From Neisseriales bacterium (GTDB lineage Bacteria; Pseudomonadota; Gammaproteobacteria; Burkholderiales; UBA11063), in contig SSGX01000005.1 in assembly GCA_008017155.1 (NCBI GenBank), positions 56,619-120,618 of the forward strand: a DNA stretch of 64,000 nucleotides. Reading direction: 5' to 3'. A program made the translations under genes and the position numbers. The notes below the pieces were generated by a model. It saw nothing but the letters and a program-made list of their open reading frames with translations. It was not told the DNA's origin and ran no database searches. Positions 36,961 through 45,713 of the stretch are shown one piece after another. The stretch's first letter is position 1; every line of letters begins with the position of its first letter.

Positions 36961-38673
36961 GTGACACAGTTATATGATGCCAAGTTCTTTTCTTCGCGTT
37001 TATTGGGGCAAAGCCGCTTTTTTGATCGTGCTGGGGCGATGATTGATGTTGACTGGTCAGGTGATAATGAGAAAATAGCTAGTACCTTTGCTGAAGAATT
37101 GAAAAAGCTTTTAGAGAAATTGCCAGTTAAAGATTATGAAATAAAAACTAAAGTATATCGCAATGGTTTTAATATTGCTTTACGCTATCCATATGATTTA
37201 CTAATGGTGGCATGTGAGATGCTTGATTGGGTTTGGGCAGATATTACTGATCTTTTTGATCTTGAGCGCGAGGTTAATTTAAAACGCTCGGTGCGCCGGT
37301 TTAAAAAAATTATTGCTGAGAACCAAAAACTAATACTTAGAAAAATCTATAATAAAGCCTTAGAAAAGAAAGTTAATTTTTTTGTTAATAAAGATACTGT
37401 AGTCCTTGGTAGTGGCGTTTATCAATTTAAGGCAAAGCTTAATAAGATATTGAAATTAAGTGATATTCCGTGGAAAAAAATAAAAAATATTCCATCGGTA
37501 TTAATTACTGGGACAAATGGGAAAACTACAACTACTCGTTTAACTGAGTTTATTTGTCGTAAATCTGGATTAGTCTCTGGATATTGCTCTACTGATTGGG
37601 TAATGATTAATGGTAAATTAGTTAGTGAAGGTGATTTATCAGGACCTTCTGGACATCAATTCGTATTATCTAGTAGTAAAGTCGAGGTAGCAATACTTGA
37701 AGTTGCTCGTGGGGGAATGGTCAAACGTGGACTATTACCTAATTATGCAACCGCAGCTACGATGACAAATATTGCTCATGATCATATCGGGCAAAATGGT
37801 ATTGAAAACCTAACTGATCTAACAGTTGCCAAAGGATTGGTTTATAATGGGTTGAGTGATGATGGTCTTGCGATTATCAATCTTGATGACGAAAATATCG
37901 TTGCCTTACCGAATAAACACCGGAAAGCTTATCTATCAACTAAGCTAGATGAAAACGCAATTAGTAAATACTTGACTAGCGATAATTTTGTTGTTTTTAT
38001 TGCGGATAAAGAGATCATTTTAAAAACGCAAACTGAGTGTTTTACGCTTAATCGCATCGATGAAATTCCTGTAACGGTTCATGGACTTGCTACTTATAAT
38101 TATGAAAATGTACTTCATGCGGTAGCTTTGAGTTATAGTCTAGGTGTCTTACCGAAACATATTATCAAAGGGCTTGCCAAATTTGGTGGTGATGACAAAT
38201 CTAATTTTGGGCGTTGGAATTATTACCACTCTACCAAACATGGACATCTTGTAGTTGATATTGCGCATAATCCTGCCGGACTTGAATCAGTACTAACTTT
38301 GGCTGATGGTTTTAGAAAGCTAAAAGGCTTAAAAGGAAAGCTTGGGTTAATGTATGGTAATACCGCCGATCGCCGTGAAACGATGCCGGAAATTGCTGAT
38401 ATTATTATTCGCCATAATGTTGATTCTGTAACTATAAAAGAATTTCAACAGTCATTACGTGGTAGTGAATTAGGTGAAATGCCCGAAGCCTTTAAAAAAG
38501 TACTTCTTGAAAAAGGCTATCCAGCAAAAAAAATCAAAGTTATCCCGAATGAGGTGGAGGCTGTAACGCATATACTTGCTAAAGCTAAACCGGAAGATAT
38601 GAATATACTTTGTAGTCATGAATTGATTATTGAAGTTTCTAAATTATTGAAAGATACCTTAAAAGTAGAATAA
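36961..38673 (+). CDS. Mur ligase family enzyme, cyanophycin-synthetase-like
   Basis: 570 aa starting at GTG. A ~150-residue N-terminal domain is followed by a Mur-ligase core: P-loop GTNGKTTTTR (from residue 184), then EVARGGMVKRGLL, TNIAHDHIGQNGIENLTD and GRWNYYH with DIAHNPAGLESVL in the C-terminal domain. These match the C-terminal half of cyanophycin synthetase CphA; the ATP-grasp half of CphA is absent. It ligates an amino acid to a carboxylate using ATP, with the substrate uncertain (cyanophycin-related or another peptide). Intact and alone. Confidence 0.82.
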   Translation: MTQLYDAKFFSSRLLGQSRFFDRAGAMIDVDWSGDNEKIASTFAEELKKLLEKLPVKDYEIKTKVYRNGFNIALRYPYDLLMVACEMLDWVWADITDLFDLEREVNLKRSVRRFKKIIAENQKLILRKIYNKALEKKVNFFVNKDTVVLGSGVYQFKAKLNKILKLSDIPWKKIKNIPSVLITGTNGKTTTTRLTEFICRKSGLVSGYCSTDWVMINGKLVSEGDLSGPSGHQFVLSSSKVEVAILEVARGGMVKRGLLPNYATAATMTNIAHDHIGQNGIENLTDLTVAKGLVYNGLSDDGLAIINLDDENIVALPNKHRKAYLSTKLDENAISKYLTSDNFVVFIADKEIILKTQTECFTLNRIDEIPVTVHGLATYNYENVLHAVALSYSLGVLPKHIIKGLAKFGGDDKSNFGRWNYYHSTKHGHLVVDIAHNPAGLESVLTLADGFRKLKGLKGKLGLMYGNTADRRETMPEIADIIIRHNVDSVTIKEFQQSLRGSELGEMPEAFKKVLLEKGYPAKKIKVIPNEVEAVTHILAKAKPEDMNILCSHELIIEVSKLLKDTLKVE

Positions 38674-38737
38674 TTCTGTTTTGAGTATTGATCATTAGAG
38701 TTTAATATTTAGTTGCAGTTAACTTAATAAAAATATT

Positions 38738-38796
38738 CATAGTACCTTACAAAATTAGCGAATCATTATGATTCGCTAATTTTGTAAGGTACTATG
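38738..38796. repeat. Perfect 59-nt palindrome between convergent genes
   Basis: A 29-bp arm (38738-38766, starting CATAGTACCTTACAAAATTA) is followed by one base and its exact complement (38768-38796). It lies between the convergent 36961 and 38927 genes, so a bidirectional terminator is possible. However, there is no T-run and the near-zero loop is unusual. It may instead be a folded remnant of a mobile element. Confidence 0.85.
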
Positions 38797-38880
38797 TTGG
38801 CGATATATACTTGTGTTCACAACAAGGTTCTAGTATAACAACATCGCAAGCGATGGGTAATTTACTCGCAGAGATTAACT

Positions 38881-38910
38881 GGCAAAATTCAAAGTTTTAC
38901 CTATTTTGCC
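38881..38910 (-). terminator. Hairpin downstream of the 38927 regulator
   Basis: GGCAAAAT (38881-38888) pairs with ATTTTGCC (38903-38910). It lies just past the regulator's stop. A further small stem, CATCGC/GCGATG, sits at 38842-38855. The T-run is weak. Confidence 0.4.
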
Positions 38911-38926
38911 GTTGTCTAAACTACTT

Positions 38927-40399
38927 TTAGCAAATCCATTTATCAATTTCGGTATTATCAATGTTAAATAGACCTGTCTTAATTAGCTCTCTAGGAATAA
39001 AGTGATGATTCATTGCAATCGCACGATCTAAAAGCTGATTTTTGGCATTAATCTTGAGTTTTGATTTTATATTAGCAAGATGCTCATTTACTCTACCTGA
39101 AGTCATTTTAAAGCCAATTTCACTAAGTACTTGACTAATTCTTTGATTCCAAAAATTCCTGATGTAGAAATAGATTACAAAAAGTTGTTTTTTAGTAAAA
39201 ATTATTTCTTCAGGGACTGAACTATAAGGCAATTTTACTACGTTAAATACTTTCTCCATTATTAATGGAATAGATGGCATGATATACGGTGATATGCGGA
39301 TCGAATAACCAATAATTTCTTTGAGTTCATTAACAATAGTATCTTTATAAACGATGAAAATTTTTACACCTTTATTAACTTGGATAACTTGAAGATACTT
39401 ACTATTATTGGTTTGGGTAGGTACTGAGATGATTTCTTGCAAGAACTTACTCTCATGGGAATCTAGTCCCAGACTCATACAGGATTCTGTTTTTGCAATT
39501 AGTGCTTTCTTATCATCGAAAAAATAAACAGGGGTATCTAAATGAAAGTAAAATTGACTGATCTTATCTATATGATTGCTAATGTCTTGAGTTATTAATT
39601 TAGCTTCCTGTAGATAAAGAATTCGATTTCTTTCAGGTGTGGTTGGCTTTATGTATTCTGGTGTTGCTACTGGTATAGAATAATCTTGGACTACCTTTAG
39701 TTTAAATAGAAAATCATCAATTAAATAGCTTCCTTCTTGCAATAACCCTAATGGAACTTCTGAATAATATCCTTTTTCTAAAGCCTTATCTATCAGTTCT
39801 ACTCTGGTACTCACGTTAAATATCTGTTTAAGATTTATAATGTGTTCATTAACTCTTGCTACAGAAATTGTGTGTCCAAATGCACTCATCCACGAAGATA
39901 TTTCGGCATACGAATGATTTCGGATCAAAAAAAACAGTATAAGGTGCTGCTTTTCTGTAAGTTTATACTCTGACGTAAGTGGTCGTGCATAGTAATTAGT
40001 ATTAAATGTTATAAAAGTAAGATCCGGTATACGTGGGAACCCATAGGGTAGCATACAAGTGTAAACTGCTTGTACGACAGAGTCTATAATTATTGGGAAT
40101 TTATGAACAATATATAATTTTGATGATGTAGTTTGGTTAATTACTTGCAAAAAAATATGATGAAGCTTATTATTTACAACTTGCTGTTCTTGTTCAATGA
40201 GAGTTTCTTTGTGTTTATAAAAGAAAGAGTTTGAGCTGCTGTCTATTTCTTTAGATCCTGTGGTGTTAAATATTTCACTAAATTTAAGACTAACTGCTAA
40301 TGATTTATAGTGTCTATTAGTAACATAAGCTATTATGTCTTGTGTTTTGGTAGTGAATTTGAAGCTTTCTAAATAATCATTAATAGTGTTATATGACAT
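38927..40399 (-). CDS. Internally duplicated LuxR-type regulator (two sensor-HTH units in one chain)
   Basis: 490 aa from the ATG at 40399 with GTAGG upstream. The protein is a tandem duplication. The first HTH half reads LTEKQHLILFFLIRNHSYAE with SVARVNEHIINLKQIFNVS; the second reads FTKKQLFVIYFYIRNFWNQR with TSGRVNEHLANIKSKLKIN. Each is preceded by ~130 residues of sensor-like sequence and followed by a matching tail (LLQEGSYLID versus LIKTGLFNID). LuxR-type proteins usually dimerise, so this may be a covalent dimer. It is divergent from the exported lipoprotein at 40748, across a gap holding palindromes. I infer it controls that gene. Confidence 0.75.
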   Translation of the reverse strand: MSYNTINDYLESFKFTTKTQDIIAYVTNRHYKSLAVSLKFSEIFNTTGSKEIDSSSNSFFYKHKETLIEQEQQVVNNKLHHIFLQVINQTTSSKLYIVHKFPIIIDSVVQAVYTCMLPYGFPRIPDLTFITFNTNYYARPLTSEYKLTEKQHLILFFLIRNHSYAEISSWMSAFGHTISVARVNEHIINLKQIFNVSTRVELIDKALEKGYYSEVPLGLLQEGSYLIDDFLFKLKVVQDYSIPVATPEYIKPTTPERNRILYLQEAKLITQDISNHIDKISQFYFHLDTPVYFFDDKKALIAKTESCMSLGLDSHESKFLQEIISVPTQTNNSKYLQVIQVNKGVKIFIVYKDTIVNELKEIIGYSIRISPYIMPSIPLIMEKVFNVVKLPYSSVPEEIIFTKKQLFVIYFYIRNFWNQRISQVLSEIGFKMTSGRVNEHLANIKSKLKINAKNQLLDRAIAMNHHFIPRELIKTGLFNIDNTEIDKWIC

Positions 40400-40524
40400 T
40401 AATTTACCTACAAAATCTAACAATATTTAGCCGATTAAAAATTTATTGTAACATGCCAATGGCCTTTCTAAAAGGTTTTTCTGAATGCCTAATAAATAAT
40501 TTGTTAATAGTTTTAATTAAATGA

Positions 40525-40567
40525 GTGTTTACTTTGTCAACAAATAAACACCCTAAAAGCTATAGGG
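40525..40567. promoter_or_regulatory. Palindromes in the regulator/lipoprotein intergenic region
   Basis: GTGTTTA (40525-40531) and TAAACAC (40545-40551) form a 7-bp dyad over 13 bases, with an inner TTTGT/ACAAA dyad. CCCTA (40551-40555) and TAGGG (40563-40567) form another. They differ from the CAATAGAT dyad. Twenty bp after TAGGG lies TTCAAT, a poor -10 match. Nothing else is seen in the 40400-40747 gap. Confidence 0.4.
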
Positions 40568-40747
40568 GGTAAATTTCTTTTTGTTTGTTCAATTTTTTCT
40601 TTTAATTATCTGTTCTGTATTGTTTAAATATAGTTATTCTGGGTGCTTTAGATTTCAGATTGCTAAGTTACTTGCTTTCATTGTGGAACCAAATACATTT
40701 TATAATTAGTGGTGATCTAGTTGAAATCATGAGTTAAAGGAGAAAAA

Positions 40748-43573
40748 ATGAATAAAAAATTAGTTAAACTTACAATTCTTAGTTCTATATTAGCTGCAAT
40801 ATCAGCATGTAGTAATAGCGGGAGTAGTGGATCTTCTAGTGGAAATAATACAGGCAATGGAGATGTAGATAGTCTACAAATAATTACCCCTAAAATAATC
40901 TATAGTAAGCCTAATGTAGCTGGGTTTAGTTACGTTACTATTAATAATCCTACAAGTACTATAGTTAAAAATCTTCACTATAATGTAACTAATGAAGTTG
41001 GTAGTGGTAGCGGATCTAGTGTAGATTCGACAAGTGCAGCAAGTTGTGCCAGTATAGCAGCATATAGTCAGTGTAATATAAAAGTAATGGTAGCGCCGGG
41101 AGCAGTAGCTGGTAGTTTAAGGCTTGATATAAATAACAACAATAGTAATTTGGGAGATAAATTGGCAAAATCAAGCTCTTCAAGTTTATCCATCGGTATA
41201 GAGCAAGCAGCATATAATGACTTAAGTGGAGCTGATGGTATAACATTGAGTTACTATCATACTGTAATTAATGGTGTTCCGTATATAATGGTAAGCGGAT
41301 TAGTGGCATCAGATAAAGTGGGAAGCTTTAATAAGGTTGTTCTAGTAAATTCTAGTGGAGTGGAGATACCCAATCAGGAGGCTATTGGAGTTATTGATAG
41401 TGCTCAGGGTTCTACTTTTAACATATTATTACCTGTACCAGCTGGAGTTAATTCAAGTCAGACAGTAAAAGTACAAACACAACAAGTTACTAATGGTCAG
41501 GCAGTAGTAGTATCAACAGCCACAGCAAGCAGCACATTAACTACTAAAGAAGCTATAGGTATTGCTGAGATGTTACCTTCAGCTATATACTTGACTGAAA
41601 GTAACCCCGAACAGACAATAACATTCTCAAATACTGGTGATGCAATAGCTCAATTACAGCAGTTAACATCAAATAATTCAAATGTAGAAGTAGTATTTAA
41701 TCCATCCAGTCTAGCTAGTGGAACAATCACTACTGCAACTATAAAACTCAGAGATAAAACAGTTCCTGCAGCAACGGGTGATGTTACCTTAGTTTATAAT
41801 AATAGCCAGTCTCAGGCTAGCACATCAGGAACGGTAGACCAAAACATAAATCCAACACCAGGACCAACCCCTCCAGTTCCACCTGCTCCGGTGGCGGGGT
41901 TAACTGCTGTTTTTGCTGGTAATGATAATGATTTCTTCACAACTACAGCAATAGGTATAGTGAGTAAGCAACTAACTCTGACTAATACAGGAAATACAGA
42001 TGAAAATGGTATTATTTTGACATTACCTGCTAATTTTACAATTAGCGCAGGGAGTAACAATAGTTGTGAAGTAACACAAGGAACAAGTCCAGCAACGATA
42101 AGCAATTCTCTCACTCCAGAGGGAAATACAGATTCTTGTGATATAACAGTAACGTATACTAATAATACTATCGTAGATCCAGCGCAAACAGATCAAATTA
42201 CGATTAACTACGACTACAATAATGGTACGCCTGCACCAGAAGTAAATCAATCAGTAGAATATAAGGTAGATCCAGCATCTGCCAATTTGGTATTAAAAAC
42301 TCCATCCAGTCCGTATATGTTTATGAATTCTTTAGTTGATGGCACTGAGACAACTGAACAGCAGTTATTTACTATTGAAAATATTGGTGATGAGGACGCT
42401 AGCGATATAAGCATAGCAGTAAATGATATGAAAACTAATACATTTAGTCGTTATACCAGTGAAGTTATTGCAAACTGTGGTACCAGTCTAGCAAAAAAAG
42501 AAGAATGTAATATTGGAGTCCAGTTTGGTCCTATACCGGATAACACTTCTGCAGGTACAAAGAGTGGAAACTTGATAATTACGTATAAAAAATATCCAAG
42601 TGCAATAAGTTCAGTAACTCTAACTCCGGCACCTTCATTTTTTGGCCAGGTAGCGACTAGTGGTAGTGCAATATTTAATGCCCCAACAATAGGTGCAGCG
42701 ATTGGTTTTACAGATAATGATTGGACAAACCTTACAATAGATCAAAATGCAACTACCGGTGTAGTTACTTACGCGATTACCAATAGTGCAACAGCACAGA
42801 AAGGCGACGATGCAACTGATTTTTATTTGGATAGCATAGTTCCACCAATTGGTTGGACGGTAGCGCCCTATCAGACTGGAGATTGTCCACAGGGTGCCGA
42901 AAATGCAATATCTATTCCACGTGGTGCTAGCTGTAATATACGATTAAATCCGGATACAAGCTCATCGGGCTATCTATCTACAACTATACTAGATCTTACT
43001 TTAAATTGGAAGGATCAGGCATCTAATAAGAACATAGAAAAAATGCAAATAGATACTCCTGCAGTAACAGTAACAACACTTCCAACCCCATCTAGAGTAA
43101 TATTTTTGACGAATAAATTATTCTCTGGTTTAATGGGGGGAATAGGGGGATTTAGGGTTGCAGACGCTGAATGTAAAGATGCTGCTGCAAAAGGAAAGCT
43201 TACTTCTAGTTTAACAGGTACATGGAAAGCTCTGCTATCTGGTAATAATGCGACGGTAAAAGGAACGGTATATACAAAGCCCGATGAAACTATTATCGCT
43301 ACTGCTACAGGAGGTGATCTGGTTGGTTATGATATTCTTCAGGCGGCAATAGATATGACAGAAAATGGTAATACTCCTGCTACTACTAAATACGCATGGA
43401 CAGGTGGATTAGGTGGCAGAGGTACAATAAAAGCAAACTGTAATAATTGGGGCTCCTCGTCTCCAAGTGTTAATGGAAATGTAGGAGAATGGGGGACTAC
43501 AGCAAATTCTTGGTGGTATTCTTCAAGTATTGCTTGTAGTTCCCAAGCAAGATTAATGTGCGTGCAACAATAA
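40748..43573 (+). CDS. Large lipoprotein: Ig-like repeats, Pro linker, DUF1554-like C-terminus
   Basis: 941 aa, strong RBS AAAGGAGA, lipobox ISAC-SNSG. Ig-like repeats with paired cysteines (SCASIAAYSQCNIKV, CEVTQGTSPATISN, CGTSLAKKEECNIGVQFGP, CPQGAENAISIPRGASCNI) span residues ~35-770, with a Pro-rich linker near 370 (PTPGPTPPVPPAP). The C-terminal ~155 residues look DUF1554-like: RVIFLTNKLFSGLMGGIGGF, ADAECKDAAAKGKL, CNNWGSS and ARLMCVQQ. It resembles the 23817 and 26941 proteins plus the tail of the 30001 protein. It is the probable target of the duplicated regulator. Confidence 0.7.
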   Translation: MNKKLVKLTILSSILAAISACSNSGSSGSSSGNNTGNGDVDSLQIITPKIIYSKPNVAGFSYVTINNPTSTIVKNLHYNVTNEVGSGSGSSVDSTSAASCASIAAYSQCNIKVMVAPGAVAGSLRLDINNNNSNLGDKLAKSSSSSLSIGIEQAAYNDLSGADGITLSYYHTVINGVPYIMVSGLVASDKVGSFNKVVLVNSSGVEIPNQEAIGVIDSAQGSTFNILLPVPAGVNSSQTVKVQTQQVTNGQAVVVSTATASSTLTTKEAIGIAEMLPSAIYLTESNPEQTITFSNTGDAIAQLQQLTSNNSNVEVVFNPSSLASGTITTATIKLRDKTVPAATGDVTLVYNNSQSQASTSGTVDQNINPTPGPTPPVPPAPVAGLTAVFAGNDNDFFTTTAIGIVSKQLTLTNTGNTDENGIILTLPANFTISAGSNNSCEVTQGTSPATISNSLTPEGNTDSCDITVTYTNNTIVDPAQTDQITINYDYNNGTPAPEVNQSVEYKVDPASANLVLKTPSSPYMFMNSLVDGTETTEQQLFTIENIGDEDASDISIAVNDMKTNTFSRYTSEVIANCGTSLAKKEECNIGVQFGPIPDNTSAGTKSGNLIITYKKYPSAISSVTLTPAPSFFGQVATSGSAIFNAPTIGAAIGFTDNDWTNLTIDQNATTGVVTYAITNSATAQKGDDATDFYLDSIVPPIGWTVAPYQTGDCPQGAENAISIPRGASCNIRLNPDTSSSGYLSTTILDLTLNWKDQASNKNIEKMQIDTPAVTVTTLPTPSRVIFLTNKLFSGLMGGIGGFRVADAECKDAAAKGKLTSSLTGTWKALLSGNNATVKGTVYTKPDETIIATATGGDLVGYDILQAAIDMTENGNTPATTKYAWTGGLGGRGTIKANCNNWGSSSPSVNGNVGEWGTTANSWWYSSSIACSSQARLMCVQQ

Positions 43574-43611
43574 TAGCACTAAGTTTCATTTTAATTTCTC
43601 ATATTTTATTC

Positions 43612-43682
43612 AGCAGCATTTGTTGGCGATGAATGTTGCTTCTTGGGTTACTGGGGTTATCCGATTTTTGTCAACTCCAGTA
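43612..43682 (+). terminator. Two hairpins after the 40748 gene
   Basis: AGCAGCATT (43612-43620) pairs with AATGTTGCT (43632-43640), and TACTGGGGTT (43649-43658) with AACTCCAGTA (43673-43682), each through one G-T pair. Short T-runs follow. Confidence 0.45.
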
Positions 43683-43842
43683 CTTCTTATGCAATTATTT
43701 AAGTACATATCATAGATTTCTTTCCTAAAGTAGGTATTCTACTTTTTGATAGAAAAAATACAAATCTTTATAAACTGTCCTATTTTTAGATTATCGTTTT
43801 ATGCTAGAATATACGGATAAATTAATTTAGTGGCAGCTAATC

Positions 43843-44727
43843 ATGTATGACGATATTTTATTTTTTTTAAAAGTAGCTGAACACACCAAATTTTCTACAG
43901 CAGCAGAAAAGCTTGGACTTTCACAATCGACTATTTCTCGAAAAATCACAGCTTTAGAAGAGGCTTTACGACTTAGATTAATTAAAAAAGATTCACGCAA
44001 TCTAGAGCTAACTGAAGAAGGACAAAATTTATCTTTAATTTTTAAAAATGTTGAAACTGAAATAAAAGAAATGGTTTCACAAAGCTTAATTAAAAACAAA
44101 AAGTATAATAATATAATTAATATTGTTTTGCCTGTTGGTATGGTTGGGTTTAAATTTAGCCGTACACTTGCAACATTAGGAAATAAGCTAGCAGGAATGG
44201 ATCTTAACCTAACTTATTATGCTGGCAATGTTGATATTGAACGCTATAATTACGATATGGCAATAGTAAGTTTAGGCAATAAGAAAGAGTATCAGTCAGC
44301 TGTTCTTGTCTATAGTAGTAAAGTGATACTTGTTTGTAGTAAACGCTATATAGAGGCTAATGGCTTATGTACATCAATCGATGACTTTGCAAATCATATG
44401 GTGGTAGGCAATGTTAGAATTCTAGAAGATGACCTTATCCCACTTCTTTATAAAGAGAATGAAAATACAACAGTTAAATTACCTGTTGATTATAAGCTAT
44501 ACTTGAATAGTTTTATTGAAGCAAAAAATTTAGTATTATCGGATATAGCTATTAGTGGCTTGATGGAGAATGATATAAAAGATGAATTGGCTAGCGGTGA
44601 ATTAGTACGACTCTTACCGGATTATCATAAGGGCTATATGAATTATTACCTTATATCCCGGCTTGATATGGAAGATATTCGCTACAAGAGTGTATTGGAA
44701 CTTATTAAACATACATTTGAGAACTAG
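43843..44727 (+). CDS. LysR-family transcriptional regulator
   Basis: 294 aa. HTH: ILFFLKVAEHTKFSTAAEKL, then LSQSTISRKITALEEALRL. An effector domain follows. It is nearly contiguous with the next LysR gene (6 bases), with which it shares layout (YMNYYLISR versus IINYYVMRN near the C-terminus, LASGELVRLLPD versus INSGKLIRLIPD). They are tandem paralogues, probably from duplication. Targets unknown. Confidence 0.88.
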   Translation: MYDDILFFLKVAEHTKFSTAAEKLGLSQSTISRKITALEEALRLRLIKKDSRNLELTEEGQNLSLIFKNVETEIKEMVSQSLIKNKKYNNIINIVLPVGMVGFKFSRTLATLGNKLAGMDLNLTYYAGNVDIERYNYDMAIVSLGNKKEYQSAVLVYSSKVILVCSKRYIEANGLCTSIDDFANHMVVGNVRILEDDLIPLLYKENENTTVKLPVDYKLYLNSFIEAKNLVLSDIAISGLMENDIKDELASGELVRLLPDYHKGYMNYYLISRLDMEDIRYKSVLELIKHTFEN

Positions 44728-44733
44728 ATTATT

Positions 44734-45669
44734 ATGCTAGATGATATTTTATTATTTGTGAAAGTAGTTGATGCTGGCAGTATTTTGGCGGCTGAGAAGA
44801 TACTTAATATCCCAAAGTCTACAATTTCTAGGAAAATGCAAGCACTTGAGGAAGAGTTTGGTGACGCTCTTTTTAATCGTAGTACGCATAAAATAGGGCT
44901 AACCATGCTTGGGCATAACATCTATACTAAATTTAAGGATTATGAGAGCAAACTTTCAGAAATGTTAGTATCCGTTAAAAATAATACTAAAGATGTGCGT
45001 GGTAGATTAAATGTGTTATTACCATTTGCTCTAACCGTTGATGTTGTTTTAGCACGAATGGGGGAGTTTTTAAAGAAATATCCTGAACTACAATTAAATG
45101 TGATGCATAGCTTTCAAGTATTTAACATGCATAAAGAGTTTTACGATATTGCAGTTATTAATTATCAACCAAAACAGCAAGGTCAGCGTTTTAAGTCACT
45201 AGCGTCAGATAAGGTTATTGTGGTTTGCTCTCCGGAATATATTGAAAAAAATGGTGAGTTTTCTGATGTTAATGATACTGGGGAACACGTAGTTGTTGGG
45301 AAAATTGCACCAGACGGAGTTGCGATACAAGAGATTCCGATATTCAATGAAAAAACGGCTGAAATACATATAGTTAAAGTTAAGCCTAAAGTATTTCTTA
45401 GTAATTTTGATGAGTGCAAAAATTTTGTATTACACCATAATGGTATTGCTGGTATTCCTTTAAGCCTTGTTCGAGAAGAAATAAACTCAGGGAAACTTAT
45501 CAGATTAATTCCTGATTGGCATGGTGGCATTATAAATTATTATGTAATGCGCAATATACCCGATAATGACCCGCGCTATGTAGTATTTTTAAAATTTATC
45601 CAAGAGTGCTTGAAAGATATTGGACTTGATAAAATAAACGTTAATCCAAATCAATTTTTTCATGCATAA
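44734..45669 (+). CDS. LysR-family transcriptional regulator
   Basis: 311 aa. HTH: ILLFVKVVDAGSILAAEKIL, then NIPKSTISRKMQALEEEFGD. The first half of the HTH is well conserved, and an effector-binding domain follows. It is a tandem paralogue of the preceding gene and probably co-transcribed. It ends 44 bases before pilT, but whether it influences pili is unknown. Confidence 0.88.
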   Translation: MLDDILLFVKVVDAGSILAAEKILNIPKSTISRKMQALEEEFGDALFNRSTHKIGLTMLGHNIYTKFKDYESKLSEMLVSVKNNTKDVRGRLNVLLPFALTVDVVLARMGEFLKKYPELQLNVMHSFQVFNMHKEFYDIAVINYQPKQQGQRFKSLASDKVIVVCSPEYIEKNGEFSDVNDTGEHVVVGKIAPDGVAIQEIPIFNEKTAEIHIVKVKPKVFLSNFDECKNFVLHHNGIAGIPLSLVREEINSGKLIRLIPDWHGGIINYYVMRNIPDNDPRYVVFLKFIQECLKDIGLDKINVNPNQFFHA

Positions 45670-45713
45670 ATAAAGACATAGTATTATTTGATCTGTTTAA
45701 TCCTAGGAGTTAT

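Noticed and set aside
38842..38855. CATCGC/GCGATG small stem
   Set aside because: Six pairs with a two-base loop; listed with the regulator's 3' hairpin but not as a separate feature.
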